Source of the DNA: Paraburkholderia azotifigens
GTDB lineage: Bacteria; Pseudomonadota; Gammaproteobacteria; Burkholderiales; Burkholderiaceae
Direction of reading: 5' to 3'
NCBI RefSeq assembly: GCF_007995085.1
Contig: NZ_VOQS01000003.1
Span: 124,001-188,000, forward strand
Length of the DNA: 64,000 nucleotides
Shown here piece after piece: positions 1-9,696 of the stretch. Every line of letters begins with the position of its first letter. Position 1 is the first letter of the stretch. The notes beneath the pieces are model-generated. The model had not been told where the DNA came from. It did not search any database and saw nothing but the letters and a program-made list of their open reading frames with translations. The translations under genes were made by a program, and so were the position numbers.

Positions 1-156
1 CGCCGATGCCCCCTCATCCGAGCCGTCGCGGCTACCGCCGAAATCGTTGACCACTACCTTCGCACCGCGCGCCGCCAATGCCAGCGCGTGCCGACGCCCA
101 AGGCCTGCGCCCGCGCCGGTGACGATCGCCACCTTGCCTTCGAATCGAATGCTCAT
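1..156 (-). CDS. Short-chain dehydrogenase/reductase, N-terminal part (cut by window edge)
   Basis: Only the first 52 codons are in the window; the gene runs off the left edge. The start ATG is at 154-156. The protein opens with a Rossmann NAD(P)-binding segment: [13 protein letters not shown] (TGxxxGxG type) at about residues 9-21, then the second strand KVVVNDFGG. The VNDFGG signature is common in SDRs that act on hydroxyacyl-CoA substrates (HSD17B4-like family), but the catalytic YxxxK lies outside the window, so the substrate is unknown. It is divergent from the aldehyde dehydrogenase at 612, with 455 bp between them. The SDR family call is secure; a role in fatty-acid or alcohol metabolism is inferred only from the neighbours. 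Confidence 0.8.
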   Translation of the reverse strand, partial: MSIRFEGKVAIVTGAGAGLGRRHALALAARGAKVVVNDFGGSRDGSDEGASA

Positions 157-611
157 CTTCTCTATCTCCACCGTTTATCTGGGAATCCGCCAGTCATGCT
201 TGCGGCCGTCGCGGCGGCAAGGGAAATGCCACGCGGCCGCCGATGCCAGACCGCCTGCGGCAACGGCCCGCCACGCAAGTAAGCCAGATTCGGCGGCCCA
301 GCAGAGCCCCCCGCGGGGGGTGGCGGCACGCGTCCTCAGGGGGCGCCCGACACAGGCCTCCGGAGCGGTTTCATACGGGGCTCCCCCCCGGTTCAGGGTG
401 GCGGCGGCACTGCTCGACGCGTTTACATTGTCATGCGGGCCCCGCCCCCGGGCGAAAGGACTGCGCCGTTCTTGCCGATCTGTCGATTGCCTGTGCGCGG
501 ATGCACCGCCTGGGCCGAGCCCGGCGCGCGAAGCGGACACTCGACGGGCCCGGCGGTCCCGTCGCGAGCCAGGCCGCCGCGCCACCATTTCCCTTCGACG
601 AGGACATCGAG
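157..611. other. Intergenic region between divergent SDR and ALDH genes, with a C6-GC-G6 palindrome
   Basis: This 455-bp gap holds no convincing gene; open frames through it lack start signals and protein-like composition. It must contain the promoters of both divergent genes. A perfect 14-bp palindrome (six C, GC, six G) lies at 307-320. A GAGGA ribosome-binding site at 600-604 precedes the ALDH start. Confidence 0.5.
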
Positions 612-2036
612 ATGAAAACATTGGACCGCTTTTATATCGGCGGCGCGTGGGTCGCGCCTTCGGCGGCAGCAACCCGGATGGACCTGATCGACCCTGCTTC
701 CGAGTGCGTGCAAGGCACACTCGCCATGGGCGCGGCCGAGGACGCGGACCGTGCGGTCGCCGCCGCGCGCGCCGCCTTCCCCGAGTGGGCGGCGAGCAGC
801 CGCGAAACGCGCATTGCCCTGCTCGAACGCATCGCCGGACTCTACCAGGCTCGTCTTGAAGAGATTGCGCAAGCGGTGTGCGCCGAAATCGGCGCCCCCA
901 TCACACTGTGCCGGGCGCTTCAGGCGCCCGTCGGCCTCGCGCAGCTGAAGAGCACGCTCGACGCGCTCCGCGAGTTCGATTTCGAAACCGTGAACGGCAA
1001 CAGCCGTATCCTGCGCGAGCCGGTCGGCGTCGCAGCGCTGATCACCCCCTGGAACTGGCCGCTGAACCAGATCATCGCCAAGGTCGCGCCCGCCCTCGCA
1101 GCCGGCTGCACAATCGTCCTCAAGCCTTCCGAAATCGCGCCGTTCGACGCGATGATCCTTGCCGGGATCGTGCACGAGGCCGGCACGCCGCCGGGCGTCT
1201 TCAACATGATCTTCGGCGAAGGCGGCGTAGTCGGCGCACGGCTTTCGGCGCATTCGCAAGTCGACATGGTGTCGATCACCGGCTCGACCCGCGCTGGGAT
1301 CGATGTTGCGATCAATGCCGCGCCGACGGTTAAGCGCGTCGCGCAGGAACTCGGCGGAAAGTCGCCGCTCCTGATCCTCGACGACGCGGATTTCACGGCC
1401 ACGGTAACGAGCGGCGTCGCGCAATGCATGGTGAACTCGGGCCAGACGTGCGTGGCGCCGACGCGCATGCTCGTGCCGCGCGAACGCCACGATGAAGCGG
1501 CCGCGATTGCCGCCGCTGTCGCCAACGCGATCCGCCCCGGCAATCCCGCGCACGCCGAAACGAAAATGGGCCCGATCGCGAACGCCAGGCAATACGAAAC
1601 AGTCCAGCGGATGATACGCATCGGCATCGAGGAAGGCGCGCGCCTCGTCGCTGGCGGCCCGGGACGCCCCGACGGCATCGACCGCGGCTTCTATACGAAG
1701 CCCACGGTCTTCGCTGACGTGCATAACGACATGGCCATCGCGCGCACAGAGATTTTCGGGCCGGTACTGGCGATCATTGCCTGCGACAGCGAGGCCCACG
1801 CGATCGAGATCGCCAACGACACGCCCTACGGACTCGCCGCCTACGTCGCCTCGGCCGACGTCGCTCGCGCGCAGCGCGTCGCGTCGAAGCTGCGGGCCGG
1901 CTCCGTACGGATCAATGGCGCGACGATGGACTTCAACCTCCCGTTCGGCGGCTACAAGGCTTCGGGAAACGGCCGCGAATGCGGCGCTCAGGGGATCAGC
2001 GAATTTCTCGAGTACAAGTCGATCACCAGCCACTGA
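612..2036 (+). CDS. NAD(P)-dependent aldehyde dehydrogenase
   Basis: A 474-residue aldehyde dehydrogenase superfamily protein, the usual length for the family. It oxidises an aldehyde to the acid with NAD(P)+. Visible motifs are TPWNWPLNQ (substrate/cofactor region), the ITGSTRAG loop of the coenzyme site, the general-base glutamate in ELGGKSP (about E246), the catalytic cysteine in NSGQTCVAPTR (about C280) and EIFGPVL near the C-terminus. The open frame extends upstream, but the ATG at 612 has a GAGGA site seven bases before it and begins with KTLDRFYIGGAW, a normal ALDH start. It lies upstream of a GMC alcohol dehydrogenase and an alkyl sulfatase, so a long-chain aldehyde is a plausible substrate (inference). 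Confidence 0.92.
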   Translation: MKTLDRFYIGGAWVAPSAAATRMDLIDPASECVQGTLAMGAAEDADRAVAAARAAFPEWAASSRETRIALLERIAGLYQARLEEIAQAVCAEIGAPITLCRALQAPVGLAQLKSTLDALREFDFETVNGNSRILREPVGVAALITPWNWPLNQIIAKVAPALAAGCTIVLKPSEIAPFDAMILAGIVHEAGTPPGVFNMIFGEGGVVGARLSAHSQVDMVSITGSTRAGIDVAINAAPTVKRVAQELGGKSPLLILDDADFTATVTSGVAQCMVNSGQTCVAPTRMLVPRERHDEAAAIAAAVANAIRPGNPAHAETKMGPIANARQYETVQRMIRIGIEEGARLVAGGPGRPDGIDRGFYTKPTVFADVHNDMAIARTEIFGPVLAIIACDSEAHAIEIANDTPYGLAAYVASADVARAQRVASKLRAGSVRINGATMDFNLPFGGYKASGNGRECGAQGISEFLEYKSITSH

Positions 2037-2154
2037 CGACGGGCGGCAGCGAGTCCGGCGCGACGGCCCGCCGCGCGGGGCTGCGCCGAAATCACTGTGC
2101 TAGACTCGCCCGCGTCAGGATGTATTGCGTCGCGCACAGCGACATTCTCCACGC

Positions 2155-5019
2155 ATGCCAGATACTCCAGATGCGACGGGAGCCGCTTTGACGGGATTCC
2201 CGGCAGAAGGCGGCGTGCTCAAATCCGCGATCGACACCAAGCTGTTGCCGCCTCCCGCCGGCCGTGGTCTCGTGCCGCGCGACGCGCTCCTCACTCGCCT
2301 GACCGAAGCGCGCCGCCTGCGTTGTTTCGTGATTCAAGGGCCGGCCGGTTATGGCAAGACCACTACGCTTGCTGGCTGGTGCCGGGCGCTCATCCCGCTC
2401 GGATACGATACCGCGTGGCTGTCGCTCGACCCTGAAGACGACCACGTGGCCGCGTGGCTCGGCTATGTGACGAAGAGCATCGCGACGATTGCGCCGGGCC
2501 TGACCCGCGAGGCCGAGGAGCTGGGCGAAGCCGGGGCGGACGAGGACGCCGTGGAGCGGCAGGTCGTGGCGCTGGTACGCGGTATTGCGCGGCACCGGCG
2601 CGAGATCATCCTCGTGCTCGACGATCTTCACAACCTCAAGGACCCCGCCGTTCATGGCGCGCTGCAGTGGCTGATCGAGTACGCGCCCGACAATCTCCAC
2701 ATTGCTCTGGCCTCCCGATCGCCGCCGCCTGTTTCGCTGGAGCGGCTGCGCGCCGAATCGGCGATCGTGGAATGCGGCCCAACCGATCTGCGCTTTTCGC
2801 TACAGGAATCGAAACAGTTTCTCGCTTCGCAGCTCGGCTCGATCGACGACACGGGCGCCCGGCGCCTCCATGCGCTGACCGACGGCTGGGCCGCCGGGCT
2901 CCAGCTGTTCTCCGCCGCCTGGAAACGGCGTCGCCGCGGCGCGCCGAAGCCCGGTGCGGCCAGCGCCTTCTTCCACAAACAGCTGCGCGACTCGAGGGCG
3001 TTCGCGAGGTATTTCGACGAGGAAGTATTGTGCCGCCTCGCACCCGACGAACTCGATTTGCTGATTCGCGTGTCGGCCCGTGACCGGTTTTGCGCTTCGC
3101 TGTGCGCCGCGCTGATCGATCATTCGGATACCCAGGCGACGATGAACGCGACGGTGGGTGAACTGCTGGCCCGCCTCGAAAGCGACAATCTGTTCGTTTC
3201 CACCGTCAATCGCGATGAGCGGGAGATCTGGTATGGACTTCACCCGCTGTTGAGAGATTCGCTCACCGAACGGTTGGCCGCATGGGACGAAGCCGCGCGG
3301 CACAATGTCCACGCCGCCGCATCACGCTGGTTCGAGGCGCATGGCCACCTGGACGAAGCGATCCGCCATGCGTTGAAAGCGGGCGAGGCGACACGCGCTG
3401 CCGTCATGCTCGAAAACTGCGCGCAGTTGCTGTTCGTGCAAGGAGATCGCGCCATGCTGATGCGCCTCTTGCGCGAACTGCCTGCAAAGGAGGTCGAATC
3501 GAGCATCGAATTGCGCATATGGACGGCTCGCGTGCAGATCTACCGCCGGGAATTCGACGCGAGCGCCCGCACGCTGGACGCCCTCGACGCCGAACTGCCC
3601 GGCAACGACGTACGCCACCGCTTCGTCATCGCGGCGGTGCGCGCACTGCTCGGCGTGCAACGCGACGATGCGACGGCCGTGCAGGCGGTCGAGCCGCAAC
3701 TGGCAGCCCCGCCCGCGGACGCCGACAAGCTGATCACGGCCGGCTGCCGCCACGTGCTGACCTGGCTGTACATGCGCCGCGGCGAATACCAGCGTGCGCG
3801 CGATGTCCAGCTCGACGCCGCCATCACGACGGTCGACGGCACACGCCTCGTCGGTTCAATCGTGGGCTCGCTGTACGGGCAGTGCCTCGCCGGACTGAGC
3901 CACGCGCTCGAAGGCAACATGGGCCGGGCCGAACAGGTCTACCGTTCGGTTCTGCGCGCCGCCGACCTCGGCGGCAAGGCCTGCTACGAGACAGCGAACT
4001 TCGCGACGGCTTTGCTCAGCGAAGTGCTCGTCGAGCGCCTGGAAGACCGCACCGCGCTCGCGATACTCGAAAACCGCGTGGACACGCTCGAACAGGCCTC
4101 GTTGCCGGACTGCTTCCTGCGCGCCATGCTCTCCCTCGCCTCGGCGCACGCCGGCATGGGCAACCCCCTGGAGGCCGAGGCGCATCTCGAACGGCTCGAA
4201 GAATATGCGCTCCATCTCGGGCTCGACCGGCTGCTCGCCCACAGTCTCGCGGCCCAGGTCGCGCAGCACGTCGCGCGCGGCGCGCTGGATGCCGCCAGCC
4301 TCTGCCTCGATCGCCTCGACGTGCTCGACGCGCGCCATCCCCACGAGGCGTCGTCCGCTTACAGCGAAATTCGCATCGCCGCGCGCAGTGCGCGCGTGCG
4401 GTGGCAGCTCGCGACGGATGACACCGAGCGGGCCTTGCACGCTATCGCACCGCTGCTCGCGTACTGCGCGGCGCACGGCCGGCAACGCGAGCAGGTGGGC
4501 CTGCTCATGCAGCGCGCGGCCGTGCTGATGCGCCACGGGCGCGCCAGTGCGTGTTTCGCCGATGTCGCCGACGCACTGCGGCGCGCCCACCGGCTAGGCC
4601 TCGCGCGAACTCTGCTCGAAGCTGCGCCTGAATCCTTAGCCCTCGTGAGCCAGGTGTTGCACAACGGCGCACTGGACCCCGTCCTCGCGTTCTACACCGA
4701 AAGGCTGCAGTCCCGGGCCGCGCTGGCGTCTGCGCGCACGCAGCCTGCCGGCGATCAGCGGCCGGACGCGAGTGAACCGCCGCGTGCCATTCCGACGTTG
4801 AGCCAGCGCGAAACGGACGTGGTGCGCCTGCTCGCGGAGGCATTCACGGCCAAGAAGATCGCGCGCACGCTGGGCCTCTCGCCCGAGACGGTCAAGTGGC
4901 ACCTCACGAATATCTACAGCAAGCTCGGCGTCTCGGGCCGGGACGAAGCACTAGACCGTATTCGCGACATTCATTGGGGATCAGGTCCGGGCATCGTTCG
5001 CCCTCCGTCCGGAGACTGA
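2155..5019 (+). CDS. MalT-type LuxR-family transcriptional regulator (large ATP-binding activator)
   Basis: About 954 residues, typical of MalT/LAL regulators. The N-terminus has the TKLLPP signature and a Walker A loop GPAGYGKTT at about residues 62-70. A Walker B-like ILVLDDLH follows near residue 157. The middle is a long helical-repeat (TPR-like) sensor region rich in Ala, Leu and Arg. The C-terminal 65 residues form a LuxR helix-turn-helix, with LSQRETDVVRLLAEAF followed by SPETVKWHLTNIYSKLGV. Such proteins bind ATP and an inducer and activate nearby promoters. The start is uncertain: ATG 2155 has no clear ribosome site, whereas TTG 2125, ten codons upstream, follows AGGA. It sits inside the alkyl-sulfatase/alcohol dehydrogenase cluster on the same strand and is the natural candidate regulator. 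Confidence 0.9.
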   Translation: MPDTPDATGAALTGFPAEGGVLKSAIDTKLLPPPAGRGLVPRDALLTRLTEARRLRCFVIQGPAGYGKTTTLAGWCRALIPLGYDTAWLSLDPEDDHVAAWLGYVTKSIATIAPGLTREAEELGEAGADEDAVERQVVALVRGIARHRREIILVLDDLHNLKDPAVHGALQWLIEYAPDNLHIALASRSPPPVSLERLRAESAIVECGPTDLRFSLQESKQFLASQLGSIDDTGARRLHALTDGWAAGLQLFSAAWKRRRRGAPKPGAASAFFHKQLRDSRAFARYFDEEVLCRLAPDELDLLIRVSARDRFCASLCAALIDHSDTQATMNATVGELLARLESDNLFVSTVNRDEREIWYGLHPLLRDSLTERLAAWDEAARHNVHAAASRWFEAHGHLDEAIRHALKAGEATRAAVMLENCAQLLFVQGDRAMLMRLLRELPAKEVESSIELRIWTARVQIYRREFDASARTLDALDAELPGNDVRHRFVIAAVRALLGVQRDDATAVQAVEPQLAAPPADADKLITAGCRHVLTWLYMRRGEYQRARDVQLDAAITTVDGTRLVGSIVGSLYGQCLAGLSHALEGNMGRAEQVYRSVLRAADLGGKACYETANFATALLSEVLVERLEDRTALAILENRVDTLEQASLPDCFLRAMLSLASAHAGMGNPLEAEAHLERLEEYALHLGLDRLLAHSLAAQVAQHVARGALDAASLCLDRLDVLDARHPHEASSAYSEIRIAARSARVRWQLATDDTERALHAIAPLLAYCAAHGRQREQVGLLMQRAAVLMRHGRASACFADVADALRRAHRLGLARTLLEAAPESLALVSQVLHNGALDPVLAFYTERLQSRAALASARTQPAGDQRPDASEPPRAIPTLSQRETDVVRLLAEAFTAKKIARTLGLSPETVKWHLTNIYSKLGVSGRDEALDRIRDIHWGSGPGIVRPPSGD

Positions 5020-5197
5020 CGCCGCCTGCGCCCGTTCACCGGGCAAACCCGTTGTCAGGGTATTCCCCGCCCCGATTTTAAGGGGGGGTCAGCGCGCGAG
5101 CGCGAGTGTTCTACTTGTTCGAAGCCCGGCCAGCCTTGACGGTGCTGGCCCATTCAACCTGCAGCGCGGCGACGTGCTGCCCGTTCCCGAACGACAC

Positions 5198-6874
5198 ATG
5201 GACACTCGTTACGACTACATCGTGATAGGCGGCGGCTCGGCAGGCTGTGCGGTCGCGTCCCGCCTCGCACAAGGAGGGCGCGGCAGGATCGCCCTGATCG
5301 AAGCCGGTCCGCACGACCACAACCCGAAGGTCACCACTCCGCTTGGCGTCGCGACGACCGCGAGAAAGCCGAACGCGTACAACTACGGGTACCGCACGCC
5401 GCCTCAGGCGCACATGAGCGACAGGAAGGTGCGAATTCCCCGTGGCCGGGGGTTGGGTGGCAGTTCGTCGATCAATGCAATGATCTATATCCGCGGCAAT
5501 GCCTCGGACTACGACGGATGGGCGGCACAAGGATGCAACGGCTGGAGCTGGCGCGACGTGCTGCCGTACTTCAAGCGCGCCGAAGGCAACGAGCGCCTCG
5601 CCGGCCACGAAGAAGACACGCTGCACGGCGGCAAGGGACCGCTTTCGGTCGTGGATCTGCGCACGACCAGCCCGTTTTCGCGCTATTTCATCGAGGCAGC
5701 GCAAGCCGCGGGGCACCCATATAACTCCGACTTCAACGGGCCGACTCAAAACGGCGCCGGCTACTATCAGGTCACGCAGCGCAACGGCGAACGCTGGAAC
5801 GCCGCGCGCGCCTATCTTCACGGCGGCGAGCCCGTCGAGGGAAACAGCCGGTGGCCGAATCTCGACGTTTTGACCGACACGCAGGTCGTGCGCATCACGT
5901 TCGAGGACGGCCACGCCACGGGCGTGGTGGTGCGCCGCGACGGCGAGGAAACGCAGATGCAAGCCGACCGCGAAATCATCCTCGCTGCCGGCTCGATCGG
6001 CACTGCGCAGATCCTGATGGTGTCGGGTGTGGGGCCGGCCGATCATCTGCGGGAGCACGGAATTCCTGTCGTGCACGACGCCCCCGGCGTCGGCCAGAAC
6101 CTTCAGGAGCATCCCGACGTGCTGCTGGCTCACCACGGGGTCTCCAGCCGGGACCTGCTGGGTCTTTCCCTCCGGGGCGGCTTGCGCATGCTGCTAGAAC
6201 TGAGGCGCTACCGGCGCCTGCGCACCGGCATGCTGACGAGCAACGTCGCCGAGGCCGGCTGCTTTTTCAAAAGCAGCCCCGATCTGTCGGAGCCGGATCT
6301 GCAGGTCCATTTCCTTATCGCTGCCGTCACGTCTCCGATGCGTTACGGTCACGGCTACTCCGCACACGTGTGCCTGCTGCGGCCGCATAGCCGCGGGCAA
6401 GTCCGGCTCGCGAGCGCCGACACGCGCGACGCCCCCCTGATCGACCTGAACATGCTCACGGACGAGCGCGACATGGACGCGCTCACGCGGGGCGTTCGCG
6501 GGCTCAAGCGCATCCTCGACCAGCCTGCGTTGCGACGCTTCGGCGGGCGTCCCGTGGACGCATTGCTGGAAGCCGAAATGACCAGCGATGAAGCGATTCG
6601 CCAGTTGATCCGCGATCGCGCCGAAACCGCCTTCCATCCTGTTGGCACCTGCCGGATGGGCAGCGACGCGCGGTCGGTCGTCGACCCGCAATTGCGCGTG
6701 CGCGGGGTGACGGGACTGCGCGTGGTCGACGCATCGGTGATGCCGACTCTCGTTAGCGGCAACACCAACGCACCCTCGATCATGATCGCGGAAAAAGCCG
6801 CGGATCTCATACTCGGCCGGCCAACGCCAAGCGACATCGCACCCGGCACGCCGATCGCAGATACGGTTGCGTAA
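5198..6874 (+). CDS. GMC-family FAD alcohol dehydrogenase (AlkJ/choline dehydrogenase type)
   Basis: A 558-residue glucose-methanol-choline oxidoreductase. The FAD-binding GGGSAGC is at residues 11-17. The GMC signatures RGRGLGGSSSINAMIYIRG and the segment around GVGPADHLREHGIPV are present, as is the catalytic histidine in HPVGTCRMG (about H480) with the following NTNAPSIM. AlkJ, a quinone-linked medium-chain alcohol dehydrogenase, has this size and architecture. The neighbouring sulfatase would release a primary alcohol and the upstream ALDH would take the aldehyde, so a fatty-alcohol role is favoured over choline (inference). The ATG at 5198 was chosen because MDTRYDYIVIGGG is the normal start; a GTG at 5174 is possible. 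Confidence 0.9.
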   Translation: MDTRYDYIVIGGGSAGCAVASRLAQGGRGRIALIEAGPHDHNPKVTTPLGVATTARKPNAYNYGYRTPPQAHMSDRKVRIPRGRGLGGSSSINAMIYIRGNASDYDGWAAQGCNGWSWRDVLPYFKRAEGNERLAGHEEDTLHGGKGPLSVVDLRTTSPFSRYFIEAAQAAGHPYNSDFNGPTQNGAGYYQVTQRNGERWNAARAYLHGGEPVEGNSRWPNLDVLTDTQVVRITFEDGHATGVVVRRDGEETQMQADREIILAAGSIGTAQILMVSGVGPADHLREHGIPVVHDAPGVGQNLQEHPDVLLAHHGVSSRDLLGLSLRGGLRMLLELRRYRRLRTGMLTSNVAEAGCFFKSSPDLSEPDLQVHFLIAAVTSPMRYGHGYSAHVCLLRPHSRGQVRLASADTRDAPLIDLNMLTDERDMDALTRGVRGLKRILDQPALRRFGGRPVDALLEAEMTSDEAIRQLIRDRAETAFHPVGTCRMGSDARSVVDPQLRVRGVTGLRVVDASVMPTLVSGNTNAPSIMIAEKAADLILGRPTPSDIAPGTPIADTVA

Positions 6875-6886
6875 GACTCTCTGGTC

Positions 6887-7414
6887 ATGCGAGCGATGTC
6901 TACTCCCGCCCTTTCCCCCTCTGCGGCCTTAAACTGCGACGAGACAGAGTTCGAACCACTGGTGACCGGCCCGGGCTTCGTGCAGACCTGCGGCGGCTTC
7001 CTCCTGCATCGTCACCTCCCCGTGCTGGGCGTTCGGGTCCTGCCCGCGCACCTCAACGCGATCGGCATTGCGCACGGCGGCTTTCTCGCCACGTTCGCCG
7101 ACACCGCGTTCGGCGCTGTCCTCCGACGCGATTGCGGCTATACCGCATCACCCACGGTGAACCTGAGCACCAACTACCTCGCCCCGGTTTATGCCGGCGA
7201 ATGGGCGCAAGCGCACGTGGAAATCGTCAAGGCCGGCCGCAGCCTCGCTCATGCAACCTGCACCGTTACCGCGGGCGGGCGCGCCGTGCTGCAAGCAAGC
7301 GGTGTCTTCTATCTGCGCAGCCGGCCCCGCGCGCCGTCGCCCCTCGCGTGCGCAACCCGCCATGCTGAGCCGGCTCAGGCAACCCGCTCAAATGAGACTC
7401 TCGGAAGAGCCTGA
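6887..7414 (+). CDS. PaaI-type hotdog-fold thioesterase
   Basis: A 175-residue single hotdog-domain protein of the PaaI/YbgC-like acyl-CoA thioesterase group. The helix signature HGGFLATFADTAFG is clear in mid-protein, followed by the strand segment NLSTNYLAPVYAGEW typical of the fold. It is expected to hydrolyse an acyl-CoA thioester. It starts 12 bases after the GMC dehydrogenase stop and ends about 40 bases before the alkyl sulfatase, so the three are probably co-transcribed. The C-terminal 30 residues are low-complexity and may not belong to the fold. The ATG at 6887 or the one three codons later (6896) could be the start. The actual substrate is unknown. Confidence 0.85.
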   Translation: MRAMSTPALSPSAALNCDETEFEPLVTGPGFVQTCGGFLLHRHLPVLGVRVLPAHLNAIGIAHGGFLATFADTAFGAVLRRDCGYTASPTVNLSTNYLAPVYAGEWAQAHVEIVKAGRSLAHATCTVTAGGRAVLQASGVFYLRSRPRAPSPLACATRHAEPAQATRSNETLGRA

Positions 7415-7456
7415 ACATACTCCTCCCCGATGGTTCGGAAAACGGAACAACACACC

Positions 7457-9391
7457 ATGTCTGAATATCTTCAAACCTTCTCCATCGACACACCGGCATC
7501 ACAGCGCCACGCAACGGGGGCAACCATCGATGCGCACAGGCAAGCGTTGCGCAGCCTGCCAGCGCAAGATCTCATCGACGAAGCCGAAGCCGTGCGCGGC
7601 TTTATCGGGTCGATCAAGGATGCCGAAATACGCGATGCCTACGACCGGATCGTCTGGAGCATGGCCCCCTATGACTTCCTCGATGCGGAGGACGCCCCCG
7701 CCACCGCCCACCCCGCGCTATGGCGTCAGGCGCGCCTGAACCGGCATCACGGCCTTTTCGAAGTCACCGGGCGCATCTATCAGGTGCGAGGCTTCGATCT
7801 GTCGAACATGACGATCGTCGAAGGCGACACGGGCCTCATCATTATCGACCCGCTGACATGCAAGGAAACGGCCAAGGCTGCACTGGAACTCTATCTCGCG
7901 CACCGTCCCGCGAAGCCCGTGCTCACGGTTATTTACAGTCACAGTCACGCGGACCACTTCGGCGGTGTCAAGGGCGTCATCGACGAAGCGGACGTGCGCG
8001 CCGGCAAGGTAAGCGTCATCGCGCCGGCCGGATTCATGGAAGAGGCCGTCTCGGAGCAGGTGCTGGCTGGCACCGCCATGGCGCGGCGCGCGCAATTTCA
8101 GTTCGGCCACACGCTCGCCATCAATGCCTGCTGCCAGATCGATTCGGGGCTCGGCAAGAACGGAGTCAAAGGCACGATCACGCTCATCGAGCCCACCCAA
8201 CTGATCAGCGAAGAAAGCGAGACGCATGTCATCGACGGCGTGGAAATCGTGTTTCAGCTGACGCCCGAAACGGAGGCGCCCGCGGAGATGCACTTCTTCT
8301 TCCCGCAGTTCCGTGCGCTGAACCTCGCGGAAAACGGCACGCGCACGCTGCACAACCTGTGCCCGCTCCGCGGAGCGCAGGTTCGCAACGCCAAAAAGTG
8401 GTCGTATTACCTCAATCAGGCTCTCGAACGCTACGCGCCGTACGCCGACGTCGTGTTCGCGCAGCACCACTGGCCCACCTGGGGCAATGCACGCCTCAGC
8501 GCGTTCATGACGCAGCAGCGCGATTTGTACAAATATCTCCACGACCAGACCTTGCGTCTTGCGAATCACGGCTTCACCGCGTCCGAGATCGCGGAGACGC
8601 TGCGCCTGCCCGACAGCCTCGCCGCGCAGTGGCACACCCACGGCTACTATGGGACGGTGTCGCATAACGCGAAGGCGATCTATCAGCATTACCTGAGCTG
8701 GTACGACGGCAATCCCAGCAATCTGAACGCCTTGCCGCCGGAGCCCGCTGCGCAAAAGTACGTCGAGTACATGGGCGGCGCCGACGCAATGCTGGAGCGT
8801 GCACGTCGTGATTTCGAACGCGGCGAGTATCGCTGGGTGGCGCAGGTGATGAATCATCTGGTGTTCGCGCAACCGGGCTTGCGCGAAGCACGCGAACTCG
8901 GCGCTGCAGCGCTGGAACAGTTGGGGTTCCAGGCGGAATCGGCAACGTGGCGCAATGCTTTCTTGCTGGGCGCCCGCGAACTGCGCGAAGGATATACCGT
9001 CGGCGCGGGGTATGGAAAGCGCAGCGCCGACATGGTCCGCGGCATGACCGACGAACTGTTCTTCGACTATCTGGCGATTCGTCTCGACGGTCTGAAGGTG
9101 CAGTTGCTGAACGCCCGCATTGCATGGCATTTTGCCGACACGGACCGGCGCTATACGCTGCATCTGAGCAACGGCGCGCTGACCGTCTCTCCTGGTTCGC
9201 CCACGCGTGGACATGAGGTCGCGGTAACGCTCTCGCGACAAACGCTCGACCAGATCCTGCTCGGCGAAACGAGTTTCCGTGAAGCCATGGAGAAGCGGAC
9301 GATAAAGCTCGATGGCAATTCGAGTATTTTTCTCGCGCTGCTCGCCGCGCTCGACACCTTCGATGGGCGGTTTAACGTTGTAGAACCGTGA
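7457..9391 (+). CDS. Alkyl/aryl sulfatase of the SdsA/BDS1 type (metallo-beta-lactamase fold)
   Basis: About 644 residues, the usual size for class III sulfatases. The metallo-beta-lactamase metal motif SHSHADH (HxHxDH) lies at residues 161-167. Further family segments are GTRTLHNLCPLRGAQVRN and FAQHHWPTWG. A helical dimerisation region and a C-terminal SCP2-like lipid-binding domain follow from about residue 520. Family members are binuclear-zinc enzymes that hydrolyse primary alkyl sulfates such as dodecyl sulfate to the alcohol and sulfate. Many are exported; no convincing signal peptide is seen here, so this one may be cytoplasmic. The ATG at 7457 was chosen over 7430 because MSEYLQTF reads as a better start. 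It is the last gene of the region 1 cluster. Confidence 0.92.
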   Translation: MSEYLQTFSIDTPASQRHATGATIDAHRQALRSLPAQDLIDEAEAVRGFIGSIKDAEIRDAYDRIVWSMAPYDFLDAEDAPATAHPALWRQARLNRHHGLFEVTGRIYQVRGFDLSNMTIVEGDTGLIIIDPLTCKETAKAALELYLAHRPAKPVLTVIYSHSHADHFGGVKGVIDEADVRAGKVSVIAPAGFMEEAVSEQVLAGTAMARRAQFQFGHTLAINACCQIDSGLGKNGVKGTITLIEPTQLISEESETHVIDGVEIVFQLTPETEAPAEMHFFFPQFRALNLAENGTRTLHNLCPLRGAQVRNAKKWSYYLNQALERYAPYADVVFAQHHWPTWGNARLSAFMTQQRDLYKYLHDQTLRLANHGFTASEIAETLRLPDSLAAQWHTHGYYGTVSHNAKAIYQHYLSWYDGNPSNLNALPPEPAAQKYVEYMGGADAMLERARRDFERGEYRWVAQVMNHLVFAQPGLREARELGAAALEQLGFQAESATWRNAFLLGARELREGYTVGAGYGKRSADMVRGMTDELFFDYLAIRLDGLKVQLLNARIAWHFADTDRRYTLHLSNGALTVSPGSPTRGHEVAVTLSRQTLDQILLGETSFREAMEKRTIKLDGNSSIFLALLAALDTFDGRFNVVEP

Positions 9392-9696
9392 CATTGGAGC
9401 CGCGCCCCCAAACGAAAGCCGGATTCGAAGAGGCTCTTGATGGCGGCATCCAGAATCCAGTTCACAGGGATGCGGGTGATCCTTATCGCCATCGCACCCA
9501 ACGCATCGCGCTGACCGCGTCCGGGCGGGAGCCGGCCTTGGGTCTCCGCCCCCGCGGCCGCCCGCTTCGCCGCCGGCTTATCGGCCTTGTTTGCAAGCTT
9601 CGACGCGACGACGGCGAGCCCTGACTACTCCCGCCTGTCCGTCATCATCCTCCGTGGCAAACCCGCACCGCCTGCGCCTTGCTGCTTCCCGGCGCC
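9392..9696. other. Convergent intergenic region, no gene seen
   Basis: This 305-bp gap separates the stop of the alkyl sulfatase (plus) from the stop of a porin gene (minus). No open frame in it has coding character, and no clear terminator hairpin with a T run was found. Confidence 0.4.

Noticed and set aside
243..611. N-terminal extension of the aldehyde dehydrogenase frame
   Set aside because: The extension is low-complexity and the ATG at 612 has a good ribosome site and a normal ALDH N-terminus.
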